A DNA stretch of 64,000 bases, from contig NC_054083.1 in the NCBI RefSeq assembly GCF_017562075.2, positions 9,182,768 to 9,246,767 of the forward strand, given 5' to 3'. The notes beneath the pieces were generated by a model. It ran no database searches, had not been told where the DNA came from, and saw only the letters and a list, made by a program, of their open reading frames with translations. The DNA is from Anopheles merus. Taxonomy: Eukaryota > Arthropoda > Insecta > Diptera > Culicidae. Below are positions 30,441 to 41,672 of the stretch, in pieces (the first letter of the stretch is position 1; each line of letters starts with the position of its first letter). The translations under genes and the position numbers were made by a program.

Positions 30441-33400
30441 TACCTTTTCGTTACACAAATACATAAATAATACTTATTAGCTATGTTACCTAAAATTATG
30501 AAAAATTAGAAAAAAATAAGACAATTAGAATTTAAAAATTTAAAATTACAGCAGCTCGGGATTATGGAGAGTTCAGATGCGGGATCGGAAAGAGGATAAG
30601 GGAAGGTTGAAATCAAACATATAATATACACAGTTAAATCGACGAATTGCACGAAGAAGTGGGTCATTACGGCCCACTGCAGTTGGACGGGAAGGGATCA
30701 CTAGGGGAGGGCGGTTACGAAGAACACGGTTAGGGGCGTAGAAAGGGATAGAAGAAAGAAGGGAAGGAGAATCAATATTACCAAGGAGTAATGCGGCAAT
30801 AAAGGTGGATTGGGCATGGGAACGGCGGTTTTCCAATAGTTCTAGGCCAAGCTGCCGACACCTGCCCTCGTAAGGAGGCATGGAGAGGACAATCTACCCA
30901 GGATTTTACATATAGCAAACCTGGTGAACGATCGCTACACCCGCTCGATACGTTCCACGTGGGTTCGAGCTGTAGGGGACCAGACTACTGAGTAGTACTC
31001 CAAAATCGATCTGACCAGAGAGCAAAACAGAGTCTTCAGGCACATTGGGTCGGAGAAATCGCAAGCAATTTTCTTTAGGAGACCCAATGTTTTCCGCGCT
31101 TGATTGACAACTGAGTCAATGTAGTGGCTGAAGGTGAGGCATCTGTCAAGCCAGACACCAAGGTCTTTTACGACACAAACACGATTGACTTGTACATAAT
31201 TTAGGACGTACGAGTAAGTGATTGGAGACTGCGAACGACTAAACTAAATGACGTTACACTTATCAGGACATAATGTGAGGGAATTACTAGAACACCAAGA
31301 GGAAAATCGATCAAGAATATTTTGTAGGGAAATACAATCACTAGGAGACGAAATTGGGAGAAAGATTTTGAGGTCGTCTGCGTAGCAGAGGAAACACTCA
31401 GGAGGGAGGGTGGTATGGACATCATTAATAAAAATTATGAACAGCAAAGGACTTAGGACACTACCTTGCGGTACGCCTGCACTACATGAAAAGGGAGTCG
31501 AAAACATATCATTAAATTTAACACTATAGGAACGATCACATAGAAAAGAACGTAACCAAGATACAAAAAGATTATTGACGTCAAGTTGTGAAATTTTATT
31601 TAGAAGTAAGGAATGAGGAATACGATTAAATGCAGATTTGAAGTCAGTATAAATAGTATCAACTTGTTTAACTGACTCTAACTGGGATGATACGAAAGAG
31701 GTGAAGGACATAAGGTTAGTTGTTGTAGAACGGTTAGGAAAAAAGCCATGTTGCTGAGGGATAATAGTAGAAGAGGTGAGTTTAAACACATAGGTATGGA
31801 TAATAAGCTCAAATACCTTGTTTATTGCGCATTGTATTGAGATGCCATGGTAATTGGAAATGACAGACGGGTTACCTTTTTTGTGTATGGGAACTAGTCA
31901 TGCTCGCTTCCACAATAAAGGGAATGAAGACGAGGACAAAGATAGGTTAAACAATTTTACCAATAGAGGGACGAACAGAGAAGGTGACTTTTTTAAAACC
32001 GAGGCTGGTATTCCATCCGGCCCAGGGGAGAAGGATGGCTTAAGTTTTTTAAGAGCTTCAGAGACTGTATTAACACTGACAATACCCTCAGCCCATGCGA
32101 CGGAATTTAAACCAGGCCATATGCGCTCAGACTCTGTCAAAGGTTGACTCTCCGGTCTAGACTGACTATTGGCGAAATGCTCAGTGAATAGGGAACAGGT
32201 GTCAGGAGCATTGTCCGTAGTGACCGAACCGAGCGACATGGAAGTAGGAAGGGAAGAGGGATTACGACGCTTCTTGGCATAAGACCAAAAAAGTTTAGGA
32301 TTACGGTATAACATGCATTGAAGCCTTCCAAGATACAACCTATAACTGGCACAATTATAAATACGAAAAGCAGAAGCGGCATTTTTGAAAACTCTACGAT
32401 TATACTCAGAAGGAGTTGAATCGAGTTTTTTGAGGGCACGTGTCCTATCCGCCTTTAATGACCGCAATGTAGCATCGTACCAAGGAAGGCGAGAGCAGGG
32501 TTTAGATCGAGGACAACATAAAGGGAGAGCTGCCTTAACAATATTTCTAAATTGCTCCACCGCTACGTCCACAGTGGAGGGAGAATCGGTTCTAATGTCT
32601 AAAAAATTCCAATCAGAGTTGGCTATGATTTCCCTAAATTTTTCTAAGTTCATTTTCCGAAAATTCAACGCAGATTTGTTATCTCTAACATTAATACCAT
32701 TATGCGGTAAAGGAACATTCACTACGGATTCAAGAGGTGGGTGATAATAATCTAATTTAACAATAGGGTCAAGACTACAGGAAACGGGTGAACATGAATA
32801 TGTCACTAACTCATTAACAAAAACTGAATCTAGTTGCCTCCGAAAAATATTTACGACCCCTGAAAGTTGACGCAGATTGAATTCAGCTAATCCGTCTTTA
32901 AAGTAGGATGAGGCAGGGTTAACGGCAAGCGGTGCGAAATAATCCTCATTTTGAGACCACGATAGTCCAGGTTGATTGAATTCACCGCATAAGACAAACA
33001 AATCTCTATCTTTTATGCGAGATTGTATTAAGTAATTGTATTGAACAATGAGTCTAACGTGTCAGTATTCGAGCTGAGGTTTGGAGGTAAATACACACCA
33101 CCAACAAAGAGTGAGTGACCGTTCAGTTTAATTTGAATCCATAAAAGTTCTAACGAGCATTGGGATACTTCAATGTGCAGCGACAAGAGCTTAGCGGAAC
33201 AGGCAATGAGTACACCACCGCCGCGAGAGCAGGTACTGTTAGCGCTTGAACGATCACAACGATAGACGGTACTGATACGGATACTTTCGATCACAGAAGA
33301 GGGATGAAGGAATTAAATCGTCCAGCCATGTCTCAGTTAGTATTATGGCATCATAACTCGCAACTGTTAAAATGTTACTTATATCGTAATTAGTAATCAT
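30441..33400 (-). mobile_element. CR1-clade non-LTR retrotransposon, near full ORF2
   Basis: Order on the minus strand: endonuclease from about 33350 (ILTETWLDDLIPSS), RT, C-terminal domain, 3' UTR, short tandem tail. ORF1 and the extreme 5' end are missing. It lies inside the putative hAT unit. Related to, but clearly different from, the CR1 at 2657-4133. Confidence 0.8.
30573..33350 (-). pseudogene. CR1-clade ORF2: endonuclease and reverse transcriptase, frame-broken
   Basis: Pieces: 33294-33028 (endonuclease, GGGVLIACS and GGVYLPPN); 33001-31898 (VLCGEFNQPGLSW, where the normally invariant GDFN Asp is Glu, then the linker and RT start FSPGPDGIPASVLKK); 31789-31244 (HGFFPNRST, YTDFKSAFNR, SAGVPQGSVLSPLLF, catalytic CYADDLKIF); and 30881-30573 (LGLELLENRR, FYAPNRVLR). 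At least three frameshifts separate the pieces. The order and spacing are those of CR1/T1-like proteins. Confidence 0.8.
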
Positions 33401-33839
33401 AGTTACTGTTACTAGATACGCGGACCTTTATTCAAATCAAATCAAATATTTTATTTACTGTCTGTAATTTCTCATTAAATGCAACATTTCACGAACATTT
33501 GCTATATTTTGACTGTAAAATGCGTGATTCGACTTCCGAGATTAGAGATACGTGGTTTCTCTCGACCCCTATTAATAGCGTATCTTGGGGACAGCCTCTA
33601 ATTTCAATCGCAATCACAATCAGAATCATCCCAATCGAATCGCAATTCTAAGCAAAATCCGCATCAGAATACCAATCCCATTAGGAATCCACAATCCCAA
33701 TCCTAATGGCAATCGCAATTCAAATCTATTAGGGATTCAAATCCTACAATTATCCGATCCGATCGAATCTTTCTAGGGATTGAATCTTCGAATCTTCCGA
33801 ATCCTGAATCTTCCAACACTACTCCGGATTAGTGTTCGG
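33401..33839. other. AATC-rich degenerate repeat region and hAT-like right end
   Basis: 33590-33800 is dominated by caatcgcaatc, aatccc and gattcgaatc words, with no true period. Read as subterminal repeats of the hAT-like element ending at about 33826. No gene. Confidence 0.5.
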
Positions 33840-34604
33840 AACATGCAAGCGTAGCAGCTGAAGAGTGCGGACGTCTTCTACCACGCGCTCCTCGACTGAG
33901 CCGTACTTTATATCCCTGTGTTCAGTGCAGAATTACCAGTGTCTAAACAGTGCAGTGCTGGAAAGTGTTGTTCGTGTTTGGTGTTTCAGGAGTTTTGTGC
34001 TGTAGTGTAGTGCGTGTGGGGAAAAAAACCAAACTCAGACATTCTTTTAAGTCGTTTGTTGTTTTCAGAGCGAGACGTTAAAGTAAAAATCTAAAAAATT
34101 TACTATCCAAACGCACTTTACGTTGTTCGCTTTTCTCAAAGCGCTACGTAAAGTGTTGTGACCCAAGGTTATAGCCTGTTTTGTTAGAGCAGACAGTGGA
34201 AGTATCTAGGAAGTGAGTGTTTAAAGACATTAGTCTGGTGGACTCTCATAAGACATTTGCGTTCAAAAGTGAAGTGGTATTGTGGTGCAGTGGACATTGT
34301 GAAAACATTGAGACAGTTACGTTTTTCAGGTGCCAGTGCTAAAAAGGCCGACGATATGTCGGACCCTCTACCTGCCAAAAAGTCTGCCTTTTGTTGCAAA
34401 AGTCTACAACAAAATGTTGGAAGACCGGTAGAAGGTAACCTAATTAATAATAATTCTAAGTACTTCTTGAAAACCGGATCATTGTCCCACTACAAAAAGG
34501 TATAAACATTAACTAAACTCATTAATGGAACACTTATCACCATCACACTCCACACTACTCTTAATATCGTCCAATGCGTAATTTTCTCTACCAACCTTAA
34601 AAAT

Positions 34605-35180
34605 ATGAAGGATGAAGAAGTTCTAGCAAAAATCAAAGATCAACAAGTTACTGAAGTGTGTCGTTTTACTCGTAAAGTGAATAGTGAAATAATCCCCTCT
34701 GTTATCCGCCTTGGCCCACTCCAAGTGATTCCCCGTACATATTATCCCAAACCCATGCTTTGTCTTGATTGTGCTCACTATGGTCATACCAGGCTGAAAT
34801 GCAAAACCTCACAGGTTTGCCACAATTGTGATATTCCTGCCCATGGTGAATGCACTGCTCCACTGAAATGTGTGAATTGCAAAGGCAACCACAATTATTT
34901 TGACAAATCCTGCCCATTTTATCTTAAGGAACAGGAAGTAATTAAATTTAAAATTGATTACAACGTGTCTTTCTTTGAAGCACGAAAATACATAGATTCC
35001 CAACTACATAAACAGAGCGCAGTTCAACAAAGACTCACTATCGCTCAAGTTGTGTCCCCCAATCCACAAACCAACGTTATCTCTTCCACTAAACCCGATT
35101 CCAGAGACAAAGAAATTGCCAATCTTAAAAAACTATATGAAGAACTTAAAAAAAATTCACTTCACCGTTGCCACCCCTGA
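34605..35180 (+). CDS. I-clade ORF1 nucleic-acid-binding protein (3' part open)
   Basis: A 191-codon frame with three clustered Cys/His knuckles: CLDCAHYGHTRLKC, CHNCDIPAHGEC and CVNCKGNHNYFDKSC, as in ORF1p of I-clade elements that coat the RNA. After it, Lys/Glu/Asn-rich coiled-coil-like sequence continues in another frame at 35168-35410, so ORF1 probably has one frameshift near 35170. The upstream frame (from about 34355) also looks translated (MSDPLPAKKSAFCCK) but is shifted. Confidence 0.7.
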   Translation: MKDEEVLAKIKDQQVTEVCRFTRKVNSEIIPSVIRLGPLQVIPRTYYPKPMLCLDCAHYGHTRLKCKTSQVCHNCDIPAHGECTAPLKCVNCKGNHNYFDKSCPFYLKEQEVIKFKIDYNVSFFEARKYIDSQLHKQSAVQQRLTIAQVVSPNPQTNVISSTKPDSRDKEIANLKKLYEELKKNSLHRCHP

Positions 35181-35645
35181 CCCCAAAAGACGAAATTATT
35201 GCCCAACTTGAACAAGAAAATGCTAATCTAAATAAGGAAATTGATCTATTAACAGAAACTTTCAAAAATCTTTCAATCAAACAAACCAAATTTATTAAAA
35301 CTTTTAATCAAAACGAAACCACTGATAAAGTTGAAACAATGGACCAATCCGAAGAGTCTGACTCTTCTTGCTCCTCGTCCCTTCTGGACGGAAGCAAAGC
35401 GACCTCTTAAAATGCGCTTAAAAAACGAGCCTTCTTAAAGGGCTCCTCTTCCTCCGAGCAATAAATCTCCCTCCCTTCCAAAAAAACCCCTTCACAAAAA
35501 ATCCCCCTTCCCCCCATCTCCCATCCCTATCCCGTCCTCTTCTAATCCCCTCAACTCCGAGGGAGAGGAGCCCCTTCTCTCACCCGATAATGCCCCCATT
35601 CATCGAGTTGAGGAGGTCAGAGAGGAGGAAAGCTTCTTTAACATA

Positions 35646-36270
35646 ATGACCACATACACTATACCTTCTCTTGTATCGACTCCAAACATTCATTCTACAA
35701 ATTCCCATCCTCCGTCTAATAACAATACACCTTTGTATGCCATGTCCTGGAATATCAGGCGCATGAGCCGTATTTTTGATAAACTAAAAATTCGAATTAC
35801 CCGCCACAACCCAAAAATAGTCGCTTTCCAAGAAATAATGACCATACCAAACCTAAACAGTTACTAACCAAACCTCCATGCAATAACTATACCCAGCATT
35901 TCTCCGAACACCAAACAAAATGCATCACTCCGTTGGCATAGGCATACCAAAACACAAACCCTCTAACCCTTTTAATATGTCTACCAACATACCTGCAATA
36001 GCCGTTAAAATATCTTCACCAATAGAATCCACAATTGTCAGTCTGTACCTTCCCCCTTCTCTATATCCTTCTATTGTTGCTCAGGAGATGGAAACTGTGT
36101 TATCACAGTTACCGTCATCTGCAATAATACTTGGCGATTTCAATGCCCAAAATTCTACCTGGGGTAATCCTGACTCTAATACTCATGGCCATATGCCACA
36201 GGACTATTTTGATACCTGTAGTATAGAGGTTATTCATAACACCAGAGCCACACGGTACCTGTCCCACTAG
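35646..36270 (+). pseudogene. I-clade AP-type endonuclease
   Basis: 35646-35867 has the N-terminal motif MSWNIRRMSRIFDKLKIRI and IVAFQEIMT (metal-binding Asn and Glu). After a TAA and a frameshift, 35920-36270 holds SLYLPPS and ILGDFNAQNSTWG with the catalytic Asp-Asn pair. The final SDH motif is missing, because the sequence leaves the domain at about 36270 and enters RNase H flanking sequence. It nicks target DNA in intact elements. Confidence 0.7.
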
Positions 36271-36345
36271 TGGATTAGGTACTATTATAGATTTTGGTGC
36301 TCTCTCCTCTGTACCGCCATCCGCTGTGCTACTGGGTCGTTCGTC

Positions 36346-36999
36346 ATGAACCCCATAGCATCACTTCTGTATGAAAGCAGACTTCAACCCCTGGACCACA
36401 TCATCACCGACAAGATAGTAGCAACTGCAGGACGAATGATGGAGAAAAACATCAAGCCCGATGCCCATAGCCAAAGGGCAAACGCCGAATTCACCATTCT
36501 AACAGGACAAACACTCCCCTCAGTCACCAAACTCATCCAAATCGGTAGTCGCCCCTGGTACTGCCGCCCATCACAAATAGACTGGACCATCAAAAATCAG
36601 CTTCTGGCTGGTTGCAATAGTGTCATTGCTATCCGTCATTTTGCCGAACTCGTTCAGCAAAAATACCATAAACACAATCTCATATTCACAGACGGATCAG
36701 TACAAAACGGTTCCTCTGGCTGTGGAATCTACTCCAGTAGCGACAATAGCACTATCCGACTACCAGAATATACCTCAATCTTCACCGCAGAAGCAATAGC
36801 CCTGGCTATTACAGCTGACGAAGGCCTGCGCAGAGACAAACCCAACGTAATCTATACCGACAGTGCAAGCGTTCTTCAAGCACTTGCCCAACCCGCAAAA
36901 CCGAAGTTATTGGAAAACTTTCCTGTATGCCAAAGCGAGAGAGCATGTCTTCTCTCTCTAGATTTTGGACGGCACAATGCCGCTCGTGTAGCCTGGTAA
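36346..36999 (+). pseudogene. I-clade RNase H domain
   Basis: A 217-codon frame. The first half is the linker after RT (RPWYCRPSQIDWTIKNQL). The second half is RNase H: LIFTDGSVQNGSSGCG (first Asp), FTAEAIALAIA-like (Glu) and VIYTDSASVLQAL (second Asp). The last catalytic region (usually HxGxxGN) is absent because the frame changes after QAL, so the domain is truncated. Confidence 0.75.
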
Positions 37000-37449
37000 G
37001 AAATGATGGACAAAAACCGGCCGTGAAGGGGTGAAGGGGAAACCGATATCCATCGAACGACACACACTCATGCAGCTGCATGCAGAGTTCGCTGGGCTGA
37101 GTCTATCCATCTCTCTCGATCTGCCATGATTCTTCTCCCATCGCGCTCATCTAGGACTTGTGAATTTCTCGCTCTGTGCATCGACGAGGCCATCGCTGCT
37201 CGCTTGATGCTCTCACACAGACTTGTTCTTCTAGCGTATCAACAAGTGTCAAAAAAATGCAGAAATTTCTAAAGCGTCAAGTGAAGCCAACAAGTGAAAA
37301 GTGAATCTGTTGTTTTAATCTGAAGCAAGGTGAATTTGTGCTGCGCCAGTAACTTAATGTTACGAAATGAACTAACTTTTATCGGTATTTGCAGCATAAA
37401 ATGGAAGCATCGTGTATGAGTTCTCTCGAGACATAAAAAAGAACCGGGC
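37000..37449. other. spacer / presumed 5' flank of transposon copy A
   Basis: No gene seen. Contains promoter-like, moderately GC-balanced DNA ahead of the first transposase exon. I could not find a convincing terminal inverted repeat for copy A here. Confidence 0.35.
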
Positions 37450-39953
37450 AATTCTACCGCCGGCTTCAGAAGCGCACTGCTGAAGAAGAATTGCTAGAGG
37501 AAGAAGAATACAGCAGGAGCGGTTTGGAAAATGGTAAGACTATATTTGCTAACAAGTGTTATTTGTTTTGTAATAGATGATGTTTGTTCCTAGCCATATA
37601 ATTACTTTACTTGTTTACACTATGTCGTGTTTCGTGATTTTAAATCAGTGTTACAAAGTTTTTATAGTGCAAATTGCTAATTTCAATGTTTACGTTTATG
37701 TCAGAAAATATGTGTGTATGTAATAAGAGTGCGGCGTCCCGGTAAGTTTTGTGATTCAATTTGTAATTTGTAGGAAATATTTTAGCTTAATTCACAGTGT
37801 AAATCTCTGTGATTATAATTGAATTGTGTGTTGTAAAAGAACAATATTAACAAAAGTTTCAGTTTCTGAGCAACAGCCACAATCTTTTGTGGGAGATACA
37901 TGCGTGGGTGATGTGGAAGATGTTTTCGAAACTGTTGTGGAGGGCGAAATGCTCGATTCGACCGACGATGAGGCTGAAGAAGATTCCAACGAGCCTCCTA
38001 AAACACCGGGAATTGATGTGCATTCGCATTCAATTAATGAATGTCTGTGGTATTGGGCGTTGATAACCAATACACCTCAAACCTCCATCAATTTGCTGCT
38101 ACACATCTTACGGGAGCGGGCCAATTTACCGTTGCCAAAGGATGCGCGAACATTGATGCGGACAAGCATGGCGCCAAAAAATATTTTGAATATTGCTGGG
38201 GGGCAGTATTGGTACAATGATCTTGGCAAGTGTCTGCAAAATATATTTGGGTGGGAATATAATGTTATCATTTTTGTTTCCCTAAAGGAGCAACGCTAAG
38301 ATTACTGACGAAAATGTTCTTTTCTGCTGAGTCTGCGACAAACATTCCCATTGGTAAAGTTTATATGATTCGTTGCTGTTAAAACGTATGCTTTTTTTTA
38401 GGAGCTAGAAGATACTACCCAATACAAAACTACCCATAACAATTAATATTGATGATCTGCCTTTGCACAAACGCGGGCGAATATCATTTAGGCTAATTTT
38501 GGCCTATAGACATACATGCCACATTTCAGGCCAATGATTGTGGCTATATTTTGCGGACCAAAAAAAAAAAACAGATTCCCTCGAACTATACCTTGGACCA
38601 TTGGTGGATGAACTAAATGGTCTTATCGATAATGGTATTATGTTAGGGTGTGCATCAAAGTGCGTGCTTTTGTGGCTGATTCCCCAGCACGTTAACTTTT
38701 TTAAAGGTAATTACAAACAGTAATTTATCCAATGATATCAATGTACTTTTTTCTTAGGTGTGGTATCACACACAGGAAAGAATGGCTGTCTGAAAAGTAC
38801 CGTTGTTGGATACCATCATCCAACATCACGAACGACTTGTTTTCCGGGAACCAATGCTCCACTGCGTACTGACAAAGATTTTCGTAATGATGTGTATAAA
38901 GAACACTAAAAAGAAAAAAACCCATTGCTTGATATAAAAAAAATAGATATAATTGAGAGAGTTACTATCGGTGATGAATTGCATCTTATGCACTATGGAA
39001 TAGAACGCAAAGCATTGCAAGGGTGGACCTACGGTATGTGGGGAGCGATTAAGTGGTCTCCATCGACTATAGAGGCTATTTCATTGGATTTGGTACGCAT
39101 AGAATTGCCATCGGAGATCCATCGTAAGCTACGGAAATTGGATGATTTAAAATTTTGGAAAGCTTCTGAATACAATTCTTCCCTTAATTATGCTGCTCCT
39201 GTGGTTTTAAGAGGCAGGATAAGTCAAGATGAATATAACCACCACATGCTTTTTATATGCGCAGTTAAACTTCTTTCCTCTTACACATACAAAAGTTATT
39301 GGAAAACTGCGGGTCAATTACTTGAACGATTTGTTGTCGATTATGACAAAATTTACGAGGACGGGTACGTTACTAGTAACATTCATAATTTACTACATGT
39401 TACAGCAGAGGTTGAGAAATTTGGTCCACTCAATACATTTTCTATTTATATTTTTGAAAATGCCCTTCAATTACTGAAGAACATGTTAAGAAGTGGTTGG
39501 AAAAATTTGGAACAAGTGATAAACCGGCTGTCCGAGTTAGATAATTTGATTGTTCCAGAACCATGCAAGTTTTTTTATCGCGTCGAATACCACGGAAGCA
39601 ACATCACCCTCCATATGAAGGATTATGTGATGAAGAAAAGTAATAGAGATGCCTGGTTCCTTACCACAGAAAGAGAAGTTATACAATTTTGTTCGGCATC
39701 GATGATATCTTATACTGTGCGCATTACTGGGAAAAAGCTGAATTGCAAAAAAAGAGAATCCTACAGGTTTCCACTTTCTTCAACACACCTATTCACGTTC
39801 GAGTGTAACGTTAATAACGCATCAACCTACCATTGTCGAGTTAAGCCCTTCGAATGTTTTCTGTAAACTTGTGGCGATTCCTCTGGGTGTTACAGGGGAA
39901 ATGTATTTTACCCCTTTGATACACACTCTCCCTAATGAAGACAACACGCAATG
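37450..39953 (+). pseudogene. CMC/EnSpm-like transposase, copy A (multi-exon)
   Basis: Exon 1 (to 37533, gtaaga donor) is basic then Glu-rich (KRTGQFYRRLQKR); no ATG is kept. Exon 2 (37863 to about 38250, after tttcag) has an acidic stretch, then LLHILRERANLPLPKDARTLMRT and GGQYWYNDLGKCLQ. Later exons hold TINIDDLPLHK, DSLELYLGPLVDELNGL and, across an intron at 38706-38758, VVSHTGKNGC (zinc-like). Then come GDELHLMHYG, the WKASEYNSS region, SNIHNLLHV and FGPLNTFSIY. Stops near 38534 and at 38908 and a frameshift near 39850 break it; the last block (GEMYFTPLIHT) ends at 39953. The layout fits CACTA-type Transposase_21 relatives. Confidence 0.65.
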
Positions 39954-40248
39954 AAAGTTATATAAAATTAATAACAAAACGGTTCTTGGCGTTTATAAGT
40001 AGTTTACATTTATTTGTGTTTATTTAAGACTCTTTTGCTGGAAAAAGTAATAGTCTTAAATAAAAAAGCCTTTCTTTCCCTTCCTTCTAACGTTTTTCCT
40101 TCTAATATGTTTTTTTCCTATTTTAGAACGGTGTGCAGTCTTTCTAGCTCCGCTCAATGTTTTCCTACGCTTAGCATGTTGATTTTTTTTTTGCTGTAAA
40201 AGCTTTGAAGCTCTTCGTCTTCAAGATGCCCTAGTTCTTTAAAAAGCT
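39954..40248. other. convergent intergenic region of copy A
   Basis: AT-rich space of 295 bp between the transposase 3' end and the stop of the opposite-strand DUF4806-like gene; it holds AATAAA/TTTATT-type signals for both directions. No gene. Confidence 0.45.
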
Positions 40249-41672
40249 TTAAAAAAATTTCAAATTCCTAATGGGAATTTTTTTACATCGCCACCCGCTA
40301 CCGCCCCAAGTACACTTTGCAAACAAATCTCTTGAAAAAATTATGTCGATTACGCGATGGGCAATGTAATTTACGCGATTATCACCGGCTTTACGCAACA
40401 CAAAGGTCAAAATATTATTCCGAAACTCGTCATCGATTCCTAACAGTGCATCAAACTCTTCCAATTCTGTACCGGTGTTCAGGGGACTGAAATGGAACAG
40501 ACGTTCACGATTTTCGGTAGCCGGGCCGATGTTCTTCGATTGGATAGAATGTTCAACAATTTCTCTTAAGTTTTTTATTTCACGAAGCAACATCCCATTA
40601 TGTACAGGAGTACGCGTTTTCGCTAGAGAGGAGAGATCCACAGATAATGGGAGCTCTGATATTAATGGTTCATTTTTGTCCTGTACATTATCAAAAATAT
40701 CAGGACTTGTGGTTGGTATTAAATTGGGTTCGGCTCTGCTATTTACAGTAGCGTTATGTAATGTTGAAAGCGTTAACGAATCGTTTGCAAACGATGTAGA
40801 CGAAAGAGTATCTGACGATTTCTTATCCATTTCAGATTTGTCACACACCAACGGAGACATCTCAAAGAATGGTGCAGCTTTTTTCTTACCAACAGAAATT
40901 GATGTAAACTGCTTCATATCAAATGGTTGTACATTGTTCATTAAAGGTAGACCGATATCTAAACCCGGAAGCGGATTCAAGGAAGAATACACCTCAGATG
41001 CAGATAATGGTTTGACGGCGCTTGACTTTGTCTTAGCAGTACTCTTTTTGGATCGTTTATCAACTTTTAACGTGTCTTTCTTTTGTTCTTGTTTTCGCAC
41101 TAGTTTGTTTGATGCTGATGATGATCGAGAAAGCACGACGGAAGATGATATCTCGAAAGTACTGGGCACATTTTGTTTTATCGGCAGCGCTGCTGCCCCG
41201 AACGATAACGGAGCCAGCGGAGGAGGGAGCGATTGTCTGATTAATCCATTCTCGCTTGCTGGTACCTTACGTGCGCGAGAAAACTGCGCGGACGGTTTTG
41301 CTGGGAGTCTTCCTGCTCCGGATGATGAAGGTAAGGACAACGATGATGCCGTCGCTGCCGAAACAACATGAGGTGTAGGATGCAATTCAGTATTTGGCAC
41401 ATTTTGTTTTAATATCCGTTGCTGCGCTGCTGCCCCGGATGATAACGGAGCCAGGGGAGGGAGCGCAGTTTGTTTTGCCGGCAATTTCGCCGCTCCGCTT
41501 GATAAAAAAGCTGACGGAGAACGCTTTACTGACCCCAAACTGCTTGCCGGCGATGATGCTGGCATTTGTAGGTTAGTTGTTGTAGATTCCTTCTATCGAA
41601 AAAAAAAACAGTATTTGATATAAGCCCGAAAAAAGCTTTTTTATCACTTACGTTGCAATCGCGAATATCCAT
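40249..41672 (-). CDS. DUF4806-like protein gene, copy A (two exons, intact)
   Basis: Exon 1 is ATG 41672 to 41652 (seven codons, then gtaagt); exon 2 runs 41592-40249 after an ag acceptor in the same phase. It predicts about 454 residues with no internal stop. The N-terminal 330 residues are Ser/Ala/Pro-rich and disordered, with repeated LSSGAA-like words and a basic KVDKRSKKSTAKTK stretch. The C-terminal 110 residues resemble DUF4806: FSPLNTGTELEEFDALL, then a helix and SRDLFAKCTWGGSGW. The role is unknown; its place suggests an accessory protein of the transposon whose transposase converges on it. Confidence 0.65.

Larger units (their letters stand above)
27440..33826. mobile_element. possible hAT-like element, filled by later insertions
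   Basis: Left end ggagtagtgatgggaaa (27440) and right end cttccaacactactcc (33826) are inverted repeats of hAT-like type, and both ends carry many gattc/gaatc words as subterminal repeats (27470-27500, 33590-33800). Between them lie the R1, pogo-like and CR1 insertions. No hAT transposase is recognised inside, so this is a non-autonomous element or two separate fragments. Confidence 0.4.
33840..36999 (+). mobile_element. I-clade non-LTR retrotransposon, RT region deleted
   Basis: A noncoding leader of about 760 bp (33840-34600) is followed by ORF1 with zinc knuckles, then endonuclease, then directly an RNase H domain. I-clade elements carry RNase H after RT; here about 800 codons of RT are gone, joined at about 36280-36350. 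No 3' tail is visible after 36999. Confidence 0.75.

Noticed and set aside
37450..39953. Host gene with introns
   Set aside because: The exon structure looks gene-like, but protein motifs match transposases, there are internal stops, and a second related copy lies 7 kb away.
40475..41371. 298-codon plus-strand frame
   Set aside because: It is the antisense of the DUF4806-like gene, whose splice sites and conserved C-terminus favour the minus strand.
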